From Armatimonadota bacterium (GTDB taxonomy: Bacteria; Armatimonadota; Fimbriimonadia; Fimbriimonadales; ATM1): a stretch of DNA of 43,691 bases. Location of the stretch: assembly GCA_003577165.1 (NCBI GenBank), contig QEUM01000017.1, positions 1-43,691 of the forward strand, in the 5' to 3' direction. Below, piece by piece: positions 1 to 6,978 of the stretch. The notes below the pieces were generated by a model that was not told the DNA's origin, ran no database searches, and saw nothing but the letters and a program-made list of their open reading frames with translations. Each line of letters opens with the position of its first letter. The first letter of the stretch is position 1. A program made the translations under genes and the position numbers.

Positions 1-234
1 CGTGCGTGGCCGGTTGCCGTAGAGCATCAGCACGACCTCCGTGTTCAGGCGACGAACGTAGGTCGGGTCCTCAGGCGGGCCAAAGGAGTACTCTCCTGCG
101 TTGCCGATGATCTTCACGACCGCGAGAAAGTCGCACTGGGCCAAGTAGTAGTTGTAGTTGCCCGCATTCACGCCGTTTGCAAACGCAAAGGCGGCAATGC
201 CCGCGATCGATCGGCATGGGCTAATCGTGCTCAT
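1..234 (-). CDS. Secreted protein of unknown function, N-terminal fragment
   Basis: An open frame of 78 codons starts with ATG at 234 and runs off the left edge, so only the N-terminus is visible. The product begins MSTISPCRSIAGIAAFAFA, which looks like a short Sec signal peptide. It continues into a Tyr/Asn-rich stretch and then a mixed region with FLAVVKIIGNAGEYSFGPPE. A GAGGA Shine-Dalgarno-like sequence lies about 10 nt upstream of the ATG, which supports this start. I do not recognise the family. Because PEP-CTERM proteins occur nearby, it could be another exported surface protein, but its C-terminus is outside the window. Confidence 0.6.
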   Translation of the reverse strand, partial: MSTISPCRSIAGIAAFAFANGVNAGNYNYYLAQCDFLAVVKIIGNAGEYSFGPPEDPTYVRRLNTEVVLMLYGNRPRT

Positions 235-506
235 ACTTGTCGTTCCTCGGCGTTTCGCGGAGAGATAGTGACTACCATGCACCCCTACTCCACACCCTAA
301 CATACGTTTCTCCGGGAGGCGAGTTTTTTCATTTTTGCGATCTCGCCGCAGGTGTCCCAAGCCGGCGCAGGGCTGCGGGACGGTCTCCTTGTGAGCAGAG
401 GGCCTGGTGAAAGGGAACGGCCCGCGTGCGACCTAAGGGCACAGGCAGGGGATTGGACTTCGCCCGTCTGTCCACGCCAGGGCCACGCGAAGGCAGCGCA
501 AACTGT
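235..506. other. Intergenic region without visible gene
   Basis: The stretch between the partial secreted-protein gene and the hairpin below the Spy-like gene. Short open frames exist on both strands, but they lack a ribosome binding site and look like chance frames in GC-rich DNA. I see nothing else in it beyond the probable promoter/leader of the leftmost gene. Confidence 0.4.
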
Positions 507-532
507 GAGGGGCGGCGCGTGCGCCGCCCCTC
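507..532 (-). terminator. Hairpin downstream of Spy-like gene
   Basis: A perfect 12-bp inverted repeat (GAGGGGCGGCGC at 507-518 and its complement at 521-532) with only GT between the arms. It lies 24 nt beyond the stop codon of the minus-strand Spy-like gene. There is no strong T-run after it, so it could be a weak intrinsic terminator or an mRNA 3'-end stabiliser. Confidence 0.55.
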
Positions 533-556
533 GAGCCGTCCGGATCGAAGTCGAAG

Positions 557-1219
557 TTACTTCTTCTTGAAGTCGAACGGCGGCCCGAGCAGTTCTTTCC
601 ATCGCGCGAATTGAGCCGGATCGAGAAGGGAGAGAATCTTCTCGCCCATCTCCCTACGCCGCTCTTCCATGACGCGCATGTCGGGCTTCTGCCCGCTCTC
701 TTTGATCTTGCGCATCTCTTCGGCGTTCGCGCGCATCAGGTTGTGAATCTCCTGCACCTGGGCCTCATTGAGGCCGACTTCCTTCGCGATCTCGGGCCTG
801 CCGAGCGCGATGGGGCCCTGCTGCTGGAGCGCGAGTTGGCGCAAGCGGAACTTCTGTTTGTCGCTGAGAAGCGATTCGACTTTGTCTTGAATCTGCCGAA
901 GGGCCTCGACCGCCTTGCCGTCGCCGCGCTGGTCGCCTTTGGCCGCCCGCAGTTCTTCGAAAAGCGAGTGGAGCGCTTCGCGCTGCTCTTGCGATAGGTT
1001 CAGTTCGTCCTGAACCCTCGGGTTCATCAGCAGTTGGACAGTCCCGAGCTTCGCGCCCACGTCTTGGAGCATCTTCCCTTGCCCCTTCTGCGGGCCGGAG
1101 GCCGCCCCCTTATCCCCTGAGACCTTGCCGCCGGTTCCCGGCGGAACCTGGGACTGGCCGACGGAGCCGATCAGAACCGCGACGAGAAGCGGGATCGTGA
1201 CTTTCATCCATTTCGTCAT
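557..1219 (-). CDS. Spy/CpxP-like (LTXXQ-type) periplasmic protein
   Basis: A 220-residue exported protein. The N-terminus MTKWMKVTIPLLVAVLIG with a following GQSQ is a signal peptide. A Gly/Lys/Gln-rich linker (about 25-50) leads to a mostly alpha-helical, charged body. Repeated helices of the type LNLSQEQREALHSLFEEL (about 73-90) and VGLNEAQVQEIHNLM (about 148-162) match the LTxxQ pattern of Spy/CpxP-family chaperones and metal-stress sensors. It ends in FDFKKK. The start is supported by GAGGTG upstream of the ATG. The PLP enzyme gene lies 64 nt upstream on the same strand, so co-transcription is possible. A strong hairpin follows the stop. Role in periplasmic stress is inferred from the family only. 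Confidence 0.65.
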   Translation of the reverse strand: MTKWMKVTIPLLVAVLIGSVGQSQVPPGTGGKVSGDKGAASGPQKGQGKMLQDVGAKLGTVQLLMNPRVQDELNLSQEQREALHSLFEELRAAKGDQRGDGKAVEALRQIQDKVESLLSDKQKFRLRQLALQQQGPIALGRPEIAKEVGLNEAQVQEIHNLMRANAEEMRKIKESGQKPDMRVMEERRREMGEKILSLLDPAQFARWKELLGPPFDFKKK

Positions 1220-1283
1220 CTTTCATTCACCTCGATTGAACAAGCCTGTCAATGATGCTGTGACGCCGGGACGACCCCGAGGT

Positions 1284-2288
1284 TCACCCAACCGGCGTCG
1301 GCTCTCGCCCGTGGGCGAACAAGGTCGGGAATCCTCCCGTGTGCCAGAACAGCGTTCGGCCTGGGAGTTCGCCGCCCCTCGCCATCGCCATGACCCCCGC
1401 GAAGGCCTTGCCCGTGTACACCGGGTCCAGGAAGATGCCTTCGTTCCGGGCGAGGAAGCGAATGGCCTCATCGGCCTCTGCGGACGCGGCTTGGTACCCG
1501 CCTCCGTGGAACCTCAGATCGAGTTCGAAGTCTTCCGGCCCCATCTTCTCATCGCCTTGCAGAAGGTGGTCGAGGCCCTCGGCGATGCGGGCGAAGTCGT
1601 CCACGAGTTCCGGTTCGTCGTCGGTGCAGACACCGATCGCGCGGCAGTTGAGCCTTGCGCGCCGAAGGCCGTACGCGATCCCCGATTGTGTTCCGCCCGA
1701 TCCGCTCGCAAAGACGACGTTCTCGAAGGCCCCCCCCTGATCCAAGATCTCCTGCACGGCAGCGACGAATCCGAGCGCGCCGACCGGAGAACTCCCGCCG
1801 CTCGGCATTCGGTACACGCGCTTTCCCTCGGACTCCAGTTTGGACGCGATGCTCTCGGCGTGCGCATCGAGAGTTTCCCAATCGCCATCCGGAAAGAGGT
1901 GAATCCTTGCTCCGAGCCAATCATCGAGCAGCGCGTTTCCTGAGGGCGACTGCGGCTCGCCCCAGTCCGCCGGCCTGACGGGTTTTCCCGGAGGATGCGG
2001 CCAGTGCATGGTGGCGGCGTGAAACTCGATTCCGAACATCGCGCACGCGCCGGCGCATTGGCGAACGAAGTTGCTTTGATGCGCGCCGCGCGTCACGACG
2101 GAGTCTGCGCCCGAGTCCCTGATGTCTGCGATGAGGTACTCGAGTTTGCGTCCCTTGTTTCCGCCGCCAGCGAACCCGGTGAGGTCGTCTCGCTTGATCC
2201 AAAGTTCGACGCCCAGTTCGCGCGAGGCGTTTTCAAGCTGATGAAGCGGCGTCGGCGCCTGAATGAGGGAGACCTTGCGATGAAGCAC
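1284..2288 (-). CDS. PLP-dependent enzyme, ACC deaminase / D-cysteine desulfhydrase family
   Basis: A 334-residue fold-type II PLP enzyme. The family includes 1-aminocyclopropane-1-carboxylate deaminase and D-cysteine desulfhydrase. The motif GGGNKGRKLEYL near residues 41-52 contains the Schiff-base lysine (K45). TRGAHQSNFVRQ is the substrate-carboxylate/phosphate region, ASGSGGTQSG is the phosphate-binding loop, and LDPVYTGKA near the C-terminus supplies the conserved active-site tyrosine. Length matches the family. Sequence alone does not separate deaminase from desulfhydrase; the latter is the commoner function outside plant-associated bacteria. The start is GTG at 2288. A CATACT box lies exactly 6 nt upstream and no Shine-Dalgarno is visible, which suggests a leaderless mRNA. 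The coding strand contains a G8 tract (1730-1737). Confidence 0.88.
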   Translation of the reverse strand: MLHRKVSLIQAPTPLHQLENASRELGVELWIKRDDLTGFAGGGNKGRKLEYLIADIRDSGADSVVTRGAHQSNFVRQCAGACAMFGIEFHAATMHWPHPPGKPVRPADWGEPQSPSGNALLDDWLGARIHLFPDGDWETLDAHAESIASKLESEGKRVYRMPSGGSSPVGALGFVAAVQEILDQGGAFENVVFASGSGGTQSGIAYGLRRARLNCRAIGVCTDDEPELVDDFARIAEGLDHLLQGDEKMGPEDFELDLRFHGGGYQAASAEADEAIRFLARNEGIFLDPVYTGKAFAGVMAMARGGELPGRTLFWHTGGFPTLFAHGREPTPVG

Positions 2289-2294
2289 TCTCGT

Positions 2295-2300
2295 AGTATG
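2295..2300 (-). promoter_or_regulatory. -10-like box CATACT before PLP enzyme gene
   Basis: CATACT on the minus strand, followed by 6 nt and the GTG start at 2288. It belongs to a set of boxes in this window placed where transcription would begin at or next to the start codon. Confidence 0.5.
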
Positions 2301-2487
2301 GCTTCAGGCCTGGCAATGCCGGTCCTCGGCCCCTGCAAGAAGAGGCTTCACGGGGACCGTACAGACGACACGATCCGAGGCAGGCCGCGTCGGGTGCTTC
2401 TGCGATCGGGCCGAAACTCTCCGACTCTCACCCACCTCTCTTTCCGATCTCAGGGGCACCCGCGTGTTGTGAGCCGCAGCCATCATG

Positions 2488-2493
2488 TAAACT
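2488..2493 (+). promoter_or_regulatory. -10-like box TAAACT (extended by TG) before PEP-CTERM gene
   Basis: TGTAAACT, then 7 nt, then ATG at 2501. No ribosome binding site is visible. It is consistent with a near-leaderless transcript. It lies in the same divergent spacer (2289-2500) as the CATACT box of the PLP gene. Confidence 0.5.
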
Positions 2494-2500
2494 CTCCTCT

Positions 2501-3175
2501 ATGTTCCTACGGTGCGCTCTCGGGCTCACCTTACTGGGCCCTACACTTGCGTGTTCGCAATCCCTGCACCACTACGTTCGCGTTCTGCATGGCTCGGGAT
2601 GGATCGGTGAGTTTCAGTATGGCTACTACGATTTGGGAACGTACTACGGCTACGCCTACCTGTCAGGATCAATTCTGGACTATCAGGGGACGGTGCTCGG
2701 CCGCGTCGAAACCGAAGTCGTTCCCGAACGCCCAACGCCCGGTCATTTCGTGCTCGACGTCACGTCGACAGCAAGCACTTTTCAAACGCCCCAACCAATG
2801 ATCTCCTATGTCCTGACACAAACCTCTGCCGTTCTCACGCTCGTGCAGCCGATGGTCGTGGACCTCGAGGCGACGTACCAAGGGACTTCAGCAGGAGAGC
2901 GCAGGATGGACGGCGGAGAGCTGTCCCTCCGCAGAGGATCGCAGTTCGAGTTCCGGTTCGAGAACTCCAGCGGCTCATTCCATGGAGTCCTGGAACCCGG
3001 CGACTACGACCTTGAAATTTGGGCGCGCGTGCGAGGGAACCTGCCGCAACAGAGCCTTGCACACGCGACGTATCACGTCGATCTCACCTTTACACCGGTT
3101 CCCGAACCTTCCACGCTGGCAGTTGGCGTCGGCTTGGCAGGACTCGCGTTGCGTCGTTACCGACGACGGTCGTAA
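2501..3175 (+). CDS. PEP-CTERM sorting domain protein
   Basis: A 224-residue exported protein. It has an N-terminal signal peptide (MFLRCALGLTLLGPTLACS). The C-terminus carries VPEPSTLAVGVGLAGLALR followed by RYRRRS: a Pro-Glu-Pro motif, one hydrophobic segment and an Arg tail, the canonical PEP-CTERM anchor recognised by exosortase. The middle (about 20-195) is Tyr-rich at first and then beta-rich, with no domain I recognise. Such proteins are exported and processed by an exosortase, which is not in this window. The gene converges on a second PEP-CTERM gene (minus strand, ending at 4010). The first REP palindrome begins only 4 nt after this stop codon. Confidence 0.85.
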   Translation: MFLRCALGLTLLGPTLACSQSLHHYVRVLHGSGWIGEFQYGYYDLGTYYGYAYLSGSILDYQGTVLGRVETEVVPERPTPGHFVLDVTSTASTFQTPQPMISYVLTQTSAVLTLVQPMVVDLEATYQGTSAGERRMDGGELSLRRGSQFEFRFENSSGSFHGVLEPGDYDLEIWARVRGNLPQQSLAHATYHVDLTFTPVPEPSTLAVGVGLAGLALRRYRRRS

Positions 3176-3179
3176 CGCC

Positions 3180-3365
3180 GGGTGCCACGGGTAAGCGAAG
3201 CGCGCCCGTGCAGTCATTAGAATCAAGAAATCGGGTGCCACGGGTAAGCGAAGCGCGCCCGTGCAGTCATTAGAATCGTCGGGTGCCACGGGCACACGAA
3301 GCGCGCCCGTGCAGTCATTAGAATCACGAAATCGGGTGCCACGGGTAAGCGAAGCGCGCCCGTGC
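3180..3365 (+). repeat. REP palindrome array 1, four copies
   Basis: Four 32-bp copies at 3180-3211, 3233-3264, 3281-3312 and 3334-3365, all in the same orientation. Each has arms CACGGG and CCCGTG around a 13-nt loop; an outer G-C pair can form if one C is bulged. In copies 1, 2 and 4 the loop holds GCGAAGC, a heptamer known to form a very stable DNA mini-hairpin. Copy 3 has CACA in place of TAAG and loses it. Spacers are 21, 16 and 21 nt and all begin AGTCATTAGAATC, so the whole unit (palindrome plus spacer) was amplified. The array lies between the stop of the plus-strand PEP-CTERM gene and the stop of the RAYT gene. It may also act as a transcript end or stabiliser. Confidence 0.93.
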
Positions 3366-3374
3366 CCTAACATC

Positions 3375-3929
3375 CTACAAAGGCACGGGAACTGGATCGC
3401 ACTCGAAAACCACATCGGCCATGCCTGCATAGAACCTCGCGCTCGACCACGGCCAATCCAACATGTCTCCAGCGAGGCCGCGTCGCAGCGGGTTCTCGTG
3501 GATGTAGGCCAGAGAGGCTCGGATCGCCTGAGGGGTGTAGAGGTTCCTGTCGTACCCCCCTCCGGATTGCCAGAACCTGCGATGTGTCCCGTCTCTCTCT
3601 CGAACGAGCAGTTGACGATACAACAGTGGATCGTTCTTCTCGATGCGACGAAGTTCGGAGCGAGCGACGTCGGTCTTAATGGCAGACAGGATGTCGGCGA
3701 TGGCGTATGTTGCCTGGTGCGGATGAATCAGAAGGTGCACGTGTTCCGGCATCAGCACATACGCCCAAACAGAGAAGTCGCACTCTCGTCGGGCATGATC
3801 GAGCACTTCGAGAAATTTGAACCGCGCCGGGTCGCCGTTCAGAAGAGGAAGCCGCCGATAACAGGAGAACGTAAGTTCGTGCGCATGGCCTGGATCGTTG
3901 TAGGCTTTCCGCTTCTTTCTCGGCTGCAT
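3375..3929 (-). CDS. REP-associated tyrosine transposase (RAYT), Y1/HUH family
   Basis: A 184-residue single-domain HUH nuclease. The metal-binding HUH motif is in YVLMPEHVHLLIHP (H63 and H65). The catalytic tyrosine is Y142 in LAYIHENPLRRGL, aligned with the DYIYINP tyrosine of the E. coli RAYT (TnpA-REP). The N-terminus HELTFSCYRRLPLL and the segment RFWQSGGGYDRNL are also typical, and WPWSSARFY follows the tyrosine helix. The family cuts and joins single-stranded REP hairpins. Length is full for the family and both catalytic elements are intact, so it is probably active. The start has AGAGGG about 5 nt upstream of the ATG. REP palindromes lie 9 nt beyond the stop (four copies) and 45 nt upstream of the start (one inverted copy). 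Confidence 0.93.
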   Translation of the reverse strand: MQPRKKRKAYNDPGHAHELTFSCYRRLPLLNGDPARFKFLEVLDHARRECDFSVWAYVLMPEHVHLLIHPHQATYAIADILSAIKTDVARSELRRIEKNDPLLYRQLLVRERDGTHRRFWQSGGGYDRNLYTPQAIRASLAYIHENPLRRGLAGDMLDWPWSSARFYAGMADVVFECDPVPVPL

Positions 3930-3974
3930 CGTCCCTCTGTTCTCGCGTCTGCTGGCTCAACCCTAAGCAGACCG

Positions 3975-4006
3975 GCACGGGCGCGCTTCGCTTACCCGTG
4001 GCACCC
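3975..4006 (-). repeat. Single REP palindrome, inverted relative to array 1
   Basis: One full 32-bp copy on the minus strand, matching the array 1 consensus with GCGAAGC in the loop. It lies between the stop of the minus-strand PEP-CTERM gene (3 nt away) and the RAYT start. Transcription of the RAYT from upstream would place this hairpin in its 5' leader. Confidence 0.93.
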
Positions 4007-4009
4007 GAC

Positions 4010-4771
4010 TCAGCCTCCACTCACGGCACGGCCCCCCCGCCGCCGCAGGGAAACGAGGACAGCAAGACCAGATGTCAGGCCGATCAAGGTCGCGGGTTCC
4101 GGCACGTAACTGATCTGAAGGCCGTTCACCATGCTGCCTCTTCCTGCCGGATCAGCTCGGAAGTCTATGACCAGTTCGCCGTTCGTCACGGTCGCATGAT
4201 GAATGCTGTGTGTGACGAGGTAGGCAAAGTCGTTTCCTGGCATTGGCCCTATGACACGCTGAGGATTCTCTTCCGGGGGGGCACCCTGGACGGAGATAAG
4301 CGTCGGCGCCTGCCATTCCCAGTCCGGGAACACGGAGTACGTGGTGACTGTGTACTGGCCCGCGAGGAGACCGGTAAACGTCAGCAGACCGACCGGGTTT
4401 GTGCCCTCGCCGTCGTTGAGGAGTTTGGCGTAATCGCCCGTGTTGCCCGGGAAGTTCCAAGATCCGCGAGTACGCTGGAGACTGCTCGTGATCAGCAAAA
4501 CGTCAGTCTCACGTCCCAGGATGTCTCGCAGGTTCCATGAGTACGGTGACCAAACGGGGTTCCAGTATCCCGGCTGACCGGCTGCCGCTCCGAACGCCGC
4601 GCTGGGCGCACCGCCGCCCAGTTCAGGAGGGGCGCCCGGAGAGTCGAAGTCGATATTGAAAGACTGGGCGAAGGCGGCCGGCCCGGCCAGGCAGAGGCAC
4701 GTAACGACACATGCCGGCCAGGCAGCCCTCGCCGCTCTCCTGCGGTGTCGAATCCGAGTCATCTCTTTCAT
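4010..4771 (-). CDS. PEP-CTERM sorting domain protein
   Basis: A 253-residue exported protein. The N-terminus has a long Arg-rich n-region (MKEMTRIRHRRRAARAAWP) before a hydrophobic core and an AFAQS cleavage site. The C-terminus reads YVPEPATLIGLTSGLAVL followed by SLRRRGGR, a PEP-CTERM anchor for exosortase processing. The mature part is beta-rich, with Gly/Pro-rich stretches and a segment around FTGLLAGQYTVTTYSVFPD. I do not recognise the domain. The start is ATG at 4771, with a GGAGGAGG stretch about 11 nt upstream; a second in-frame ATG follows three codons later. It converges on the other PEP-CTERM gene across the REP-RAYT cassette. Confidence 0.82.
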   Translation of the reverse strand: MKEMTRIRHRRRAARAAWPACVVTCLCLAGPAAFAQSFNIDFDSPGAPPELGGGAPSAAFGAAAGQPGYWNPVWSPYSWNLRDILGRETDVLLITSSLQRTRGSWNFPGNTGDYAKLLNDGEGTNPVGLLTFTGLLAGQYTVTTYSVFPDWEWQAPTLISVQGAPPEENPQRVIGPMPGNDFAYLVTHSIHHATVTNGELVIDFRADPAGRGSMVNGLQISYVPEPATLIGLTSGLAVLVSLRRRGGRAVSGG

Positions 4772-4985
4772 CCCTTCTGCGCCTCCTCCGCCCCCCGGCT
4801 ACCCTATCCTAGCGGCCCTGCCAGGTGCGGAGTCTCACCCCCTATTGTGAGGCACAATCCGCCGTCCGGCAAGAGATTTTCTCTGCTCCGAGCCGCCGTG
4901 TGCAACGGTCGGACTCCGCGTGCCCTTGAGATCGAATGCTGTGACTCTCTATCCCTCCACGGCTTGCAGTGAAGTGTGTCCGCAC

Positions 4986-5261
4986 GGGTGCCACGGGTAA
5001 GCGAAGCGCGCCCGTGCCATCCCCCCGTGTGCCACGGGTAAGCGAAGCGCGCCCGTGCCACCCCCCGTGTGCCACGGGTAAGCGAAGCGCGCCCGTGCCA
5101 TCCCCCCGTGTGCCACGGGTAAGCGAAGCGCGCCCGTGCCATCCCCCCGGGTGCCACGGGTAAGCGAAGCGCGCCCGTGCCACCCCCCGTGTGCCACGGG
5201 TCAGCGAAGCGCGCCCGTGCCATCCCCCCGTGTGCCACGGGTAAGCGAAGCGCGCCCGTGC
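4986..5261 (+). repeat. REP palindrome array 2, seven copies
   Basis: Seven 32-bp copies start at 4986, 5027, 5067, 5108, 5149, 5189 and 5230, giving a period of 40-41 bp. They share the array 1 consensus except that most begin GTGT instead of GGGT; copy 6 has TCAG for TAAG. The spacers are CATCCCCCC or CACCCCCC, wholly different from the spacers of array 1. All copies point the same way. This looks like recent local tandem amplification of one REP unit. No cas genes are present and the spacers are not diverse, so it is not CRISPR. Confidence 0.93.
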
Positions 5262-5401
5262 CAAGCCTGAACTGCCCGCACCCCCACCGAGGGAACCCGG
5301 TTGACTTCCCCCGCCTCCCTGTCCTAAGGGGTGTGCACCAAATCCTGCCTCCGCCACGTCGTACGGCCGCCCACAAGACTCAACGTGCAGACAGCCGGCT
5401 G

Positions 5402-5455
5402 CACCCCGAACCTGCACGCTTTCCCACACGCGGAGCGTGCACCGTGCACCCGTGC
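5402..5455 (+). repeat. Second hairpin repeat family (REP-B), copy 1
   Basis: A 54-bp unit identical to 5529-5582. It contains GCACGCT (5414-5420), a 13-nt loop and AGCGTGC (5434-5440), followed by GTGCACCGTGCACCCGTGC. The stem-loop geometry (short GC stem, 13-nt loop) resembles the first REP family but the sequence is different. Confidence 0.85.
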
Positions 5456-5528
5456 AACCCCCCTCGAATCCAGAAGCTCCTTAGGTCGCTTAGGTCCCTT
5501 TCGTCCCTGGGGCAACCCGCGTTCGACT

Positions 5529-5582
5529 CACCCCGAACCTGCACGCTTTCCCACACGCGGAGCGTGCACCGTGCACCCGTGC
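5529..5582 (+). repeat. Second hairpin repeat family (REP-B), copy 2
   Basis: Exact copy of 5402-5455, shifted by 127 nt. The match continues with one mismatch for a few bases after 5582. Stem GCACGCT at 5541-5547 and AGCGTGC at 5561-5567. No transposase specific for it is seen nearby. Confidence 0.85.
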
Positions 5583-5623
5583 GACCCCGCGGCGCAAACG
5601 GAGCGGCGACGAACCCAAAGGCC

Positions 5624-6898
5624 TCAGACGGGATGGCCGAGGAGGGCGGCGGCTTCGCTCTCGAGGCGTTCGCGGTGGTCCGGATGCGCGATCTCGATGA
5701 GCGCCCGCGCGCGCTGCCTGAGATTGCGACCGTAGAGGTTCGCCACGCCGTACTCCGTCACGACATAGTGAACGTTCGCGCGCGTGGTGACGACGCCCGC
5801 GCCGTGTTTGAGTTGCGACACGATCCTCGAATCGCCGCGTCCCGTTACGGATGGCAGAGCGATGATCGGCTTCCCCCCCTCCGAAATGGACGCGCCGCGA
5901 ATGAAGTCCATCTGCCCACCGACTCCCGAATACAGTTTCGAGCCGATGGAGTCCGCGCAGACTTGGCCCGTCAAGTCCACCTCGATCGCGCTGTTGATCG
6001 CGGTGACTTTCGGATTTCGACGGATGACGTTGACGTCGTTCACATATTCGACGTCGAGCAGCACCACCTGCGGGTTGTCGTCTATGAAGTCATAGAGGCG
6101 GCGCGTTCCCAAAACGAACCCGGCGGACAGTTTTCCGGGATGGACCTTCTTGAGCCTTCCGTTGATCGCGCCCAACTCGACCAGGTCCACGACTCCGTCG
6201 GAGAACATCTCGGAGTGGATGCCGAGGTCTTTGTGACTTCGCAGTGCGGTGACGACCGCGTTCGGGATCGCGCCGATCCCGAGTTGAATCGTCGCTCCGT
6301 CTTCGATGAGTTCCGCGCAAAACTGCCCAATTCTTGTTTCGACGGGCCCCGGCTCGGCGGCCTTCAACTCAGGCAGTTCTTCGTCCTGTTCGACGACGGC
6401 GTGCAGGTTGTCCACGTGGATGAGGCCGTCGCCATGCGAGCGCGGCATCCTCTGATTGACCTGGGCAATGACGTACTTCGCATGAAGGACAGCGGATCGC
6501 GTCGCCTCGACGGACACGCCGAGGGAGCAGAATCCGTGCCTGTCCGGGGGGGAGACTTGAATGAGCGCGACGTCGAGCGGGAGGACGCCGTTTCGAAACA
6601 GCGCGGGAACTTCGCTCAGGAAGACCGGCACGTAGTCGGCCCGCCCCTCTTGCACCGCCTTGCGAACGTTTCCGCCGACGAAAAGGGCGTTAACTCGAAA
6701 GTGGCCCTCCATCTCAGGCTCCGCGTAGGGGGCCGCGCCTTCGGTGTGGAGGTGAACAACCTCCACGCTGCGCAGTTCCTCTCTTCGCGCCGCGAGGGCG
6801 TGGATCAGGGCTTGCGGGGCGGCGGCCATGCCGTGTATGGCGACGCGGTGGCCGGATTGGACGGCCCTCACCGCCTCCTCTGCAGTCAATGAACGCAC
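5624..6898 (-). CDS. Acetyl-CoA hydrolase/transferase family protein (4-hydroxybutyrate CoA-transferase-like)
   Basis: A 424-residue class I CoA-transferase. The catalytic glutamate is E230 in LGIHSEMFSDGVVDL, which matches the family signature around the Glu that forms the acyl-CoA thioester. Other family motifs are IQLGIGAIPNAV (about 204-215) and SGVGGQMDFIRGA near the C-terminal domain. Length is as expected for AbfT/Cat-type enzymes. It moves CoA between short acids such as acetate, butyrate or 4-hydroxybutyrate, or hydrolyses acetyl-CoA; the substrate cannot be fixed from the sequence. The start is GTG at 6898 with CATAAT 9 nt upstream and no Shine-Dalgarno. It is divergent from the Eis-like gene. 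Two G7 tracts occur in the coding strand. Confidence 0.88.
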   Translation of the reverse strand: MRSLTAEEAVRAVQSGHRVAIHGMAAAPQALIHALAARREELRSVEVVHLHTEGAAPYAEPEMEGHFRVNALFVGGNVRKAVQEGRADYVPVFLSEVPALFRNGVLPLDVALIQVSPPDRHGFCSLGVSVEATRSAVLHAKYVIAQVNQRMPRSHGDGLIHVDNLHAVVEQDEELPELKAAEPGPVETRIGQFCAELIEDGATIQLGIGAIPNAVVTALRSHKDLGIHSEMFSDGVVDLVELGAINGRLKKVHPGKLSAGFVLGTRRLYDFIDDNPQVVLLDVEYVNDVNVIRRNPKVTAINSAIEVDLTGQVCADSIGSKLYSGVGGQMDFIRGASISEGGKPIIALPSVTGRGDSRIVSQLKHGAGVVTTRANVHYVVTEYGVANLYGRNLRQRARALIEIAHPDHRERLESEAAALLGHPV

Positions 6899-6907
6899 TC
6901 GGTTCGC

Positions 6908-6913
6908 ATTATG
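6908..6913 (-). promoter_or_regulatory. -10-like box CATAAT before CoA-transferase gene
   Basis: CATAAT on the minus strand, 9 nt from the GTG at 6898, in the 80-nt divergent spacer with the Eis-like gene. It would give a leader of only about 2-3 nt. Confidence 0.5.
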
Positions 6914-6978
6914 CTGCGCCGCGAAGACCGGAGGCGGGACACCGCCGAGGGGCGGGCTTGCGGGTAGAACGCTCCGAG

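Larger units (their letters stand above)
3180..4006. mobile_element. REP-RAYT-REP cassette
   Basis: An 827-bp module made of array 1, the RAYT gene and one REP copy in the opposite orientation. It fills the space between two convergent PEP-CTERM genes, with 4 nt left on one side and 3 nt on the other. Inverted REPs around a Y1 transposase are the known layout of REPtron-type elements. Whether the cassette itself moves, or the RAYT only spreads REPs in trans, cannot be told from the sequence. Confidence 0.85.
4772..5623. other. Long intergenic region built of repeats
   Basis: An 852-nt stretch with no gene I can support. It holds REP array 2 (4986-5261) and two copies of a second hairpin repeat (5402-5455, 5529-5582). 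A short tandem of CTTAGGTCG/CTTAGGTCC lies at 5480-5497. Its left end carries the leader of the minus-strand PEP-CTERM gene. Long frames crossing it on either strand translate the repeat into Arg/Ala/Gly-rich nonsense. Confidence 0.8.

Noticed and set aside
3375-3929. IS200/IS605-type insertion sequence
   Set aside because: The HUH/Y1 protein has RAYT features (tyrosine in the YIxxNP motif) and is flanked by REP palindromes. No TnpB and no IS200 end structures are seen.
4986-5261. CRISPR-like array (seven repeats of 32 bp, 8-9 bp spacers)
   Set aside because: Spacers are nearly identical and far too short, no cas genes or leader are present, and the repeat matches the REPs that flank the RAYT gene.
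5177-6892. 571-codon open frame on the plus strand
   Set aside because: It crosses the REP array and runs antisense to the CoA-transferase, whose minus-strand frame has clear homology and catalytic residues. The translation is Arg/Ala/His-rich without family features.
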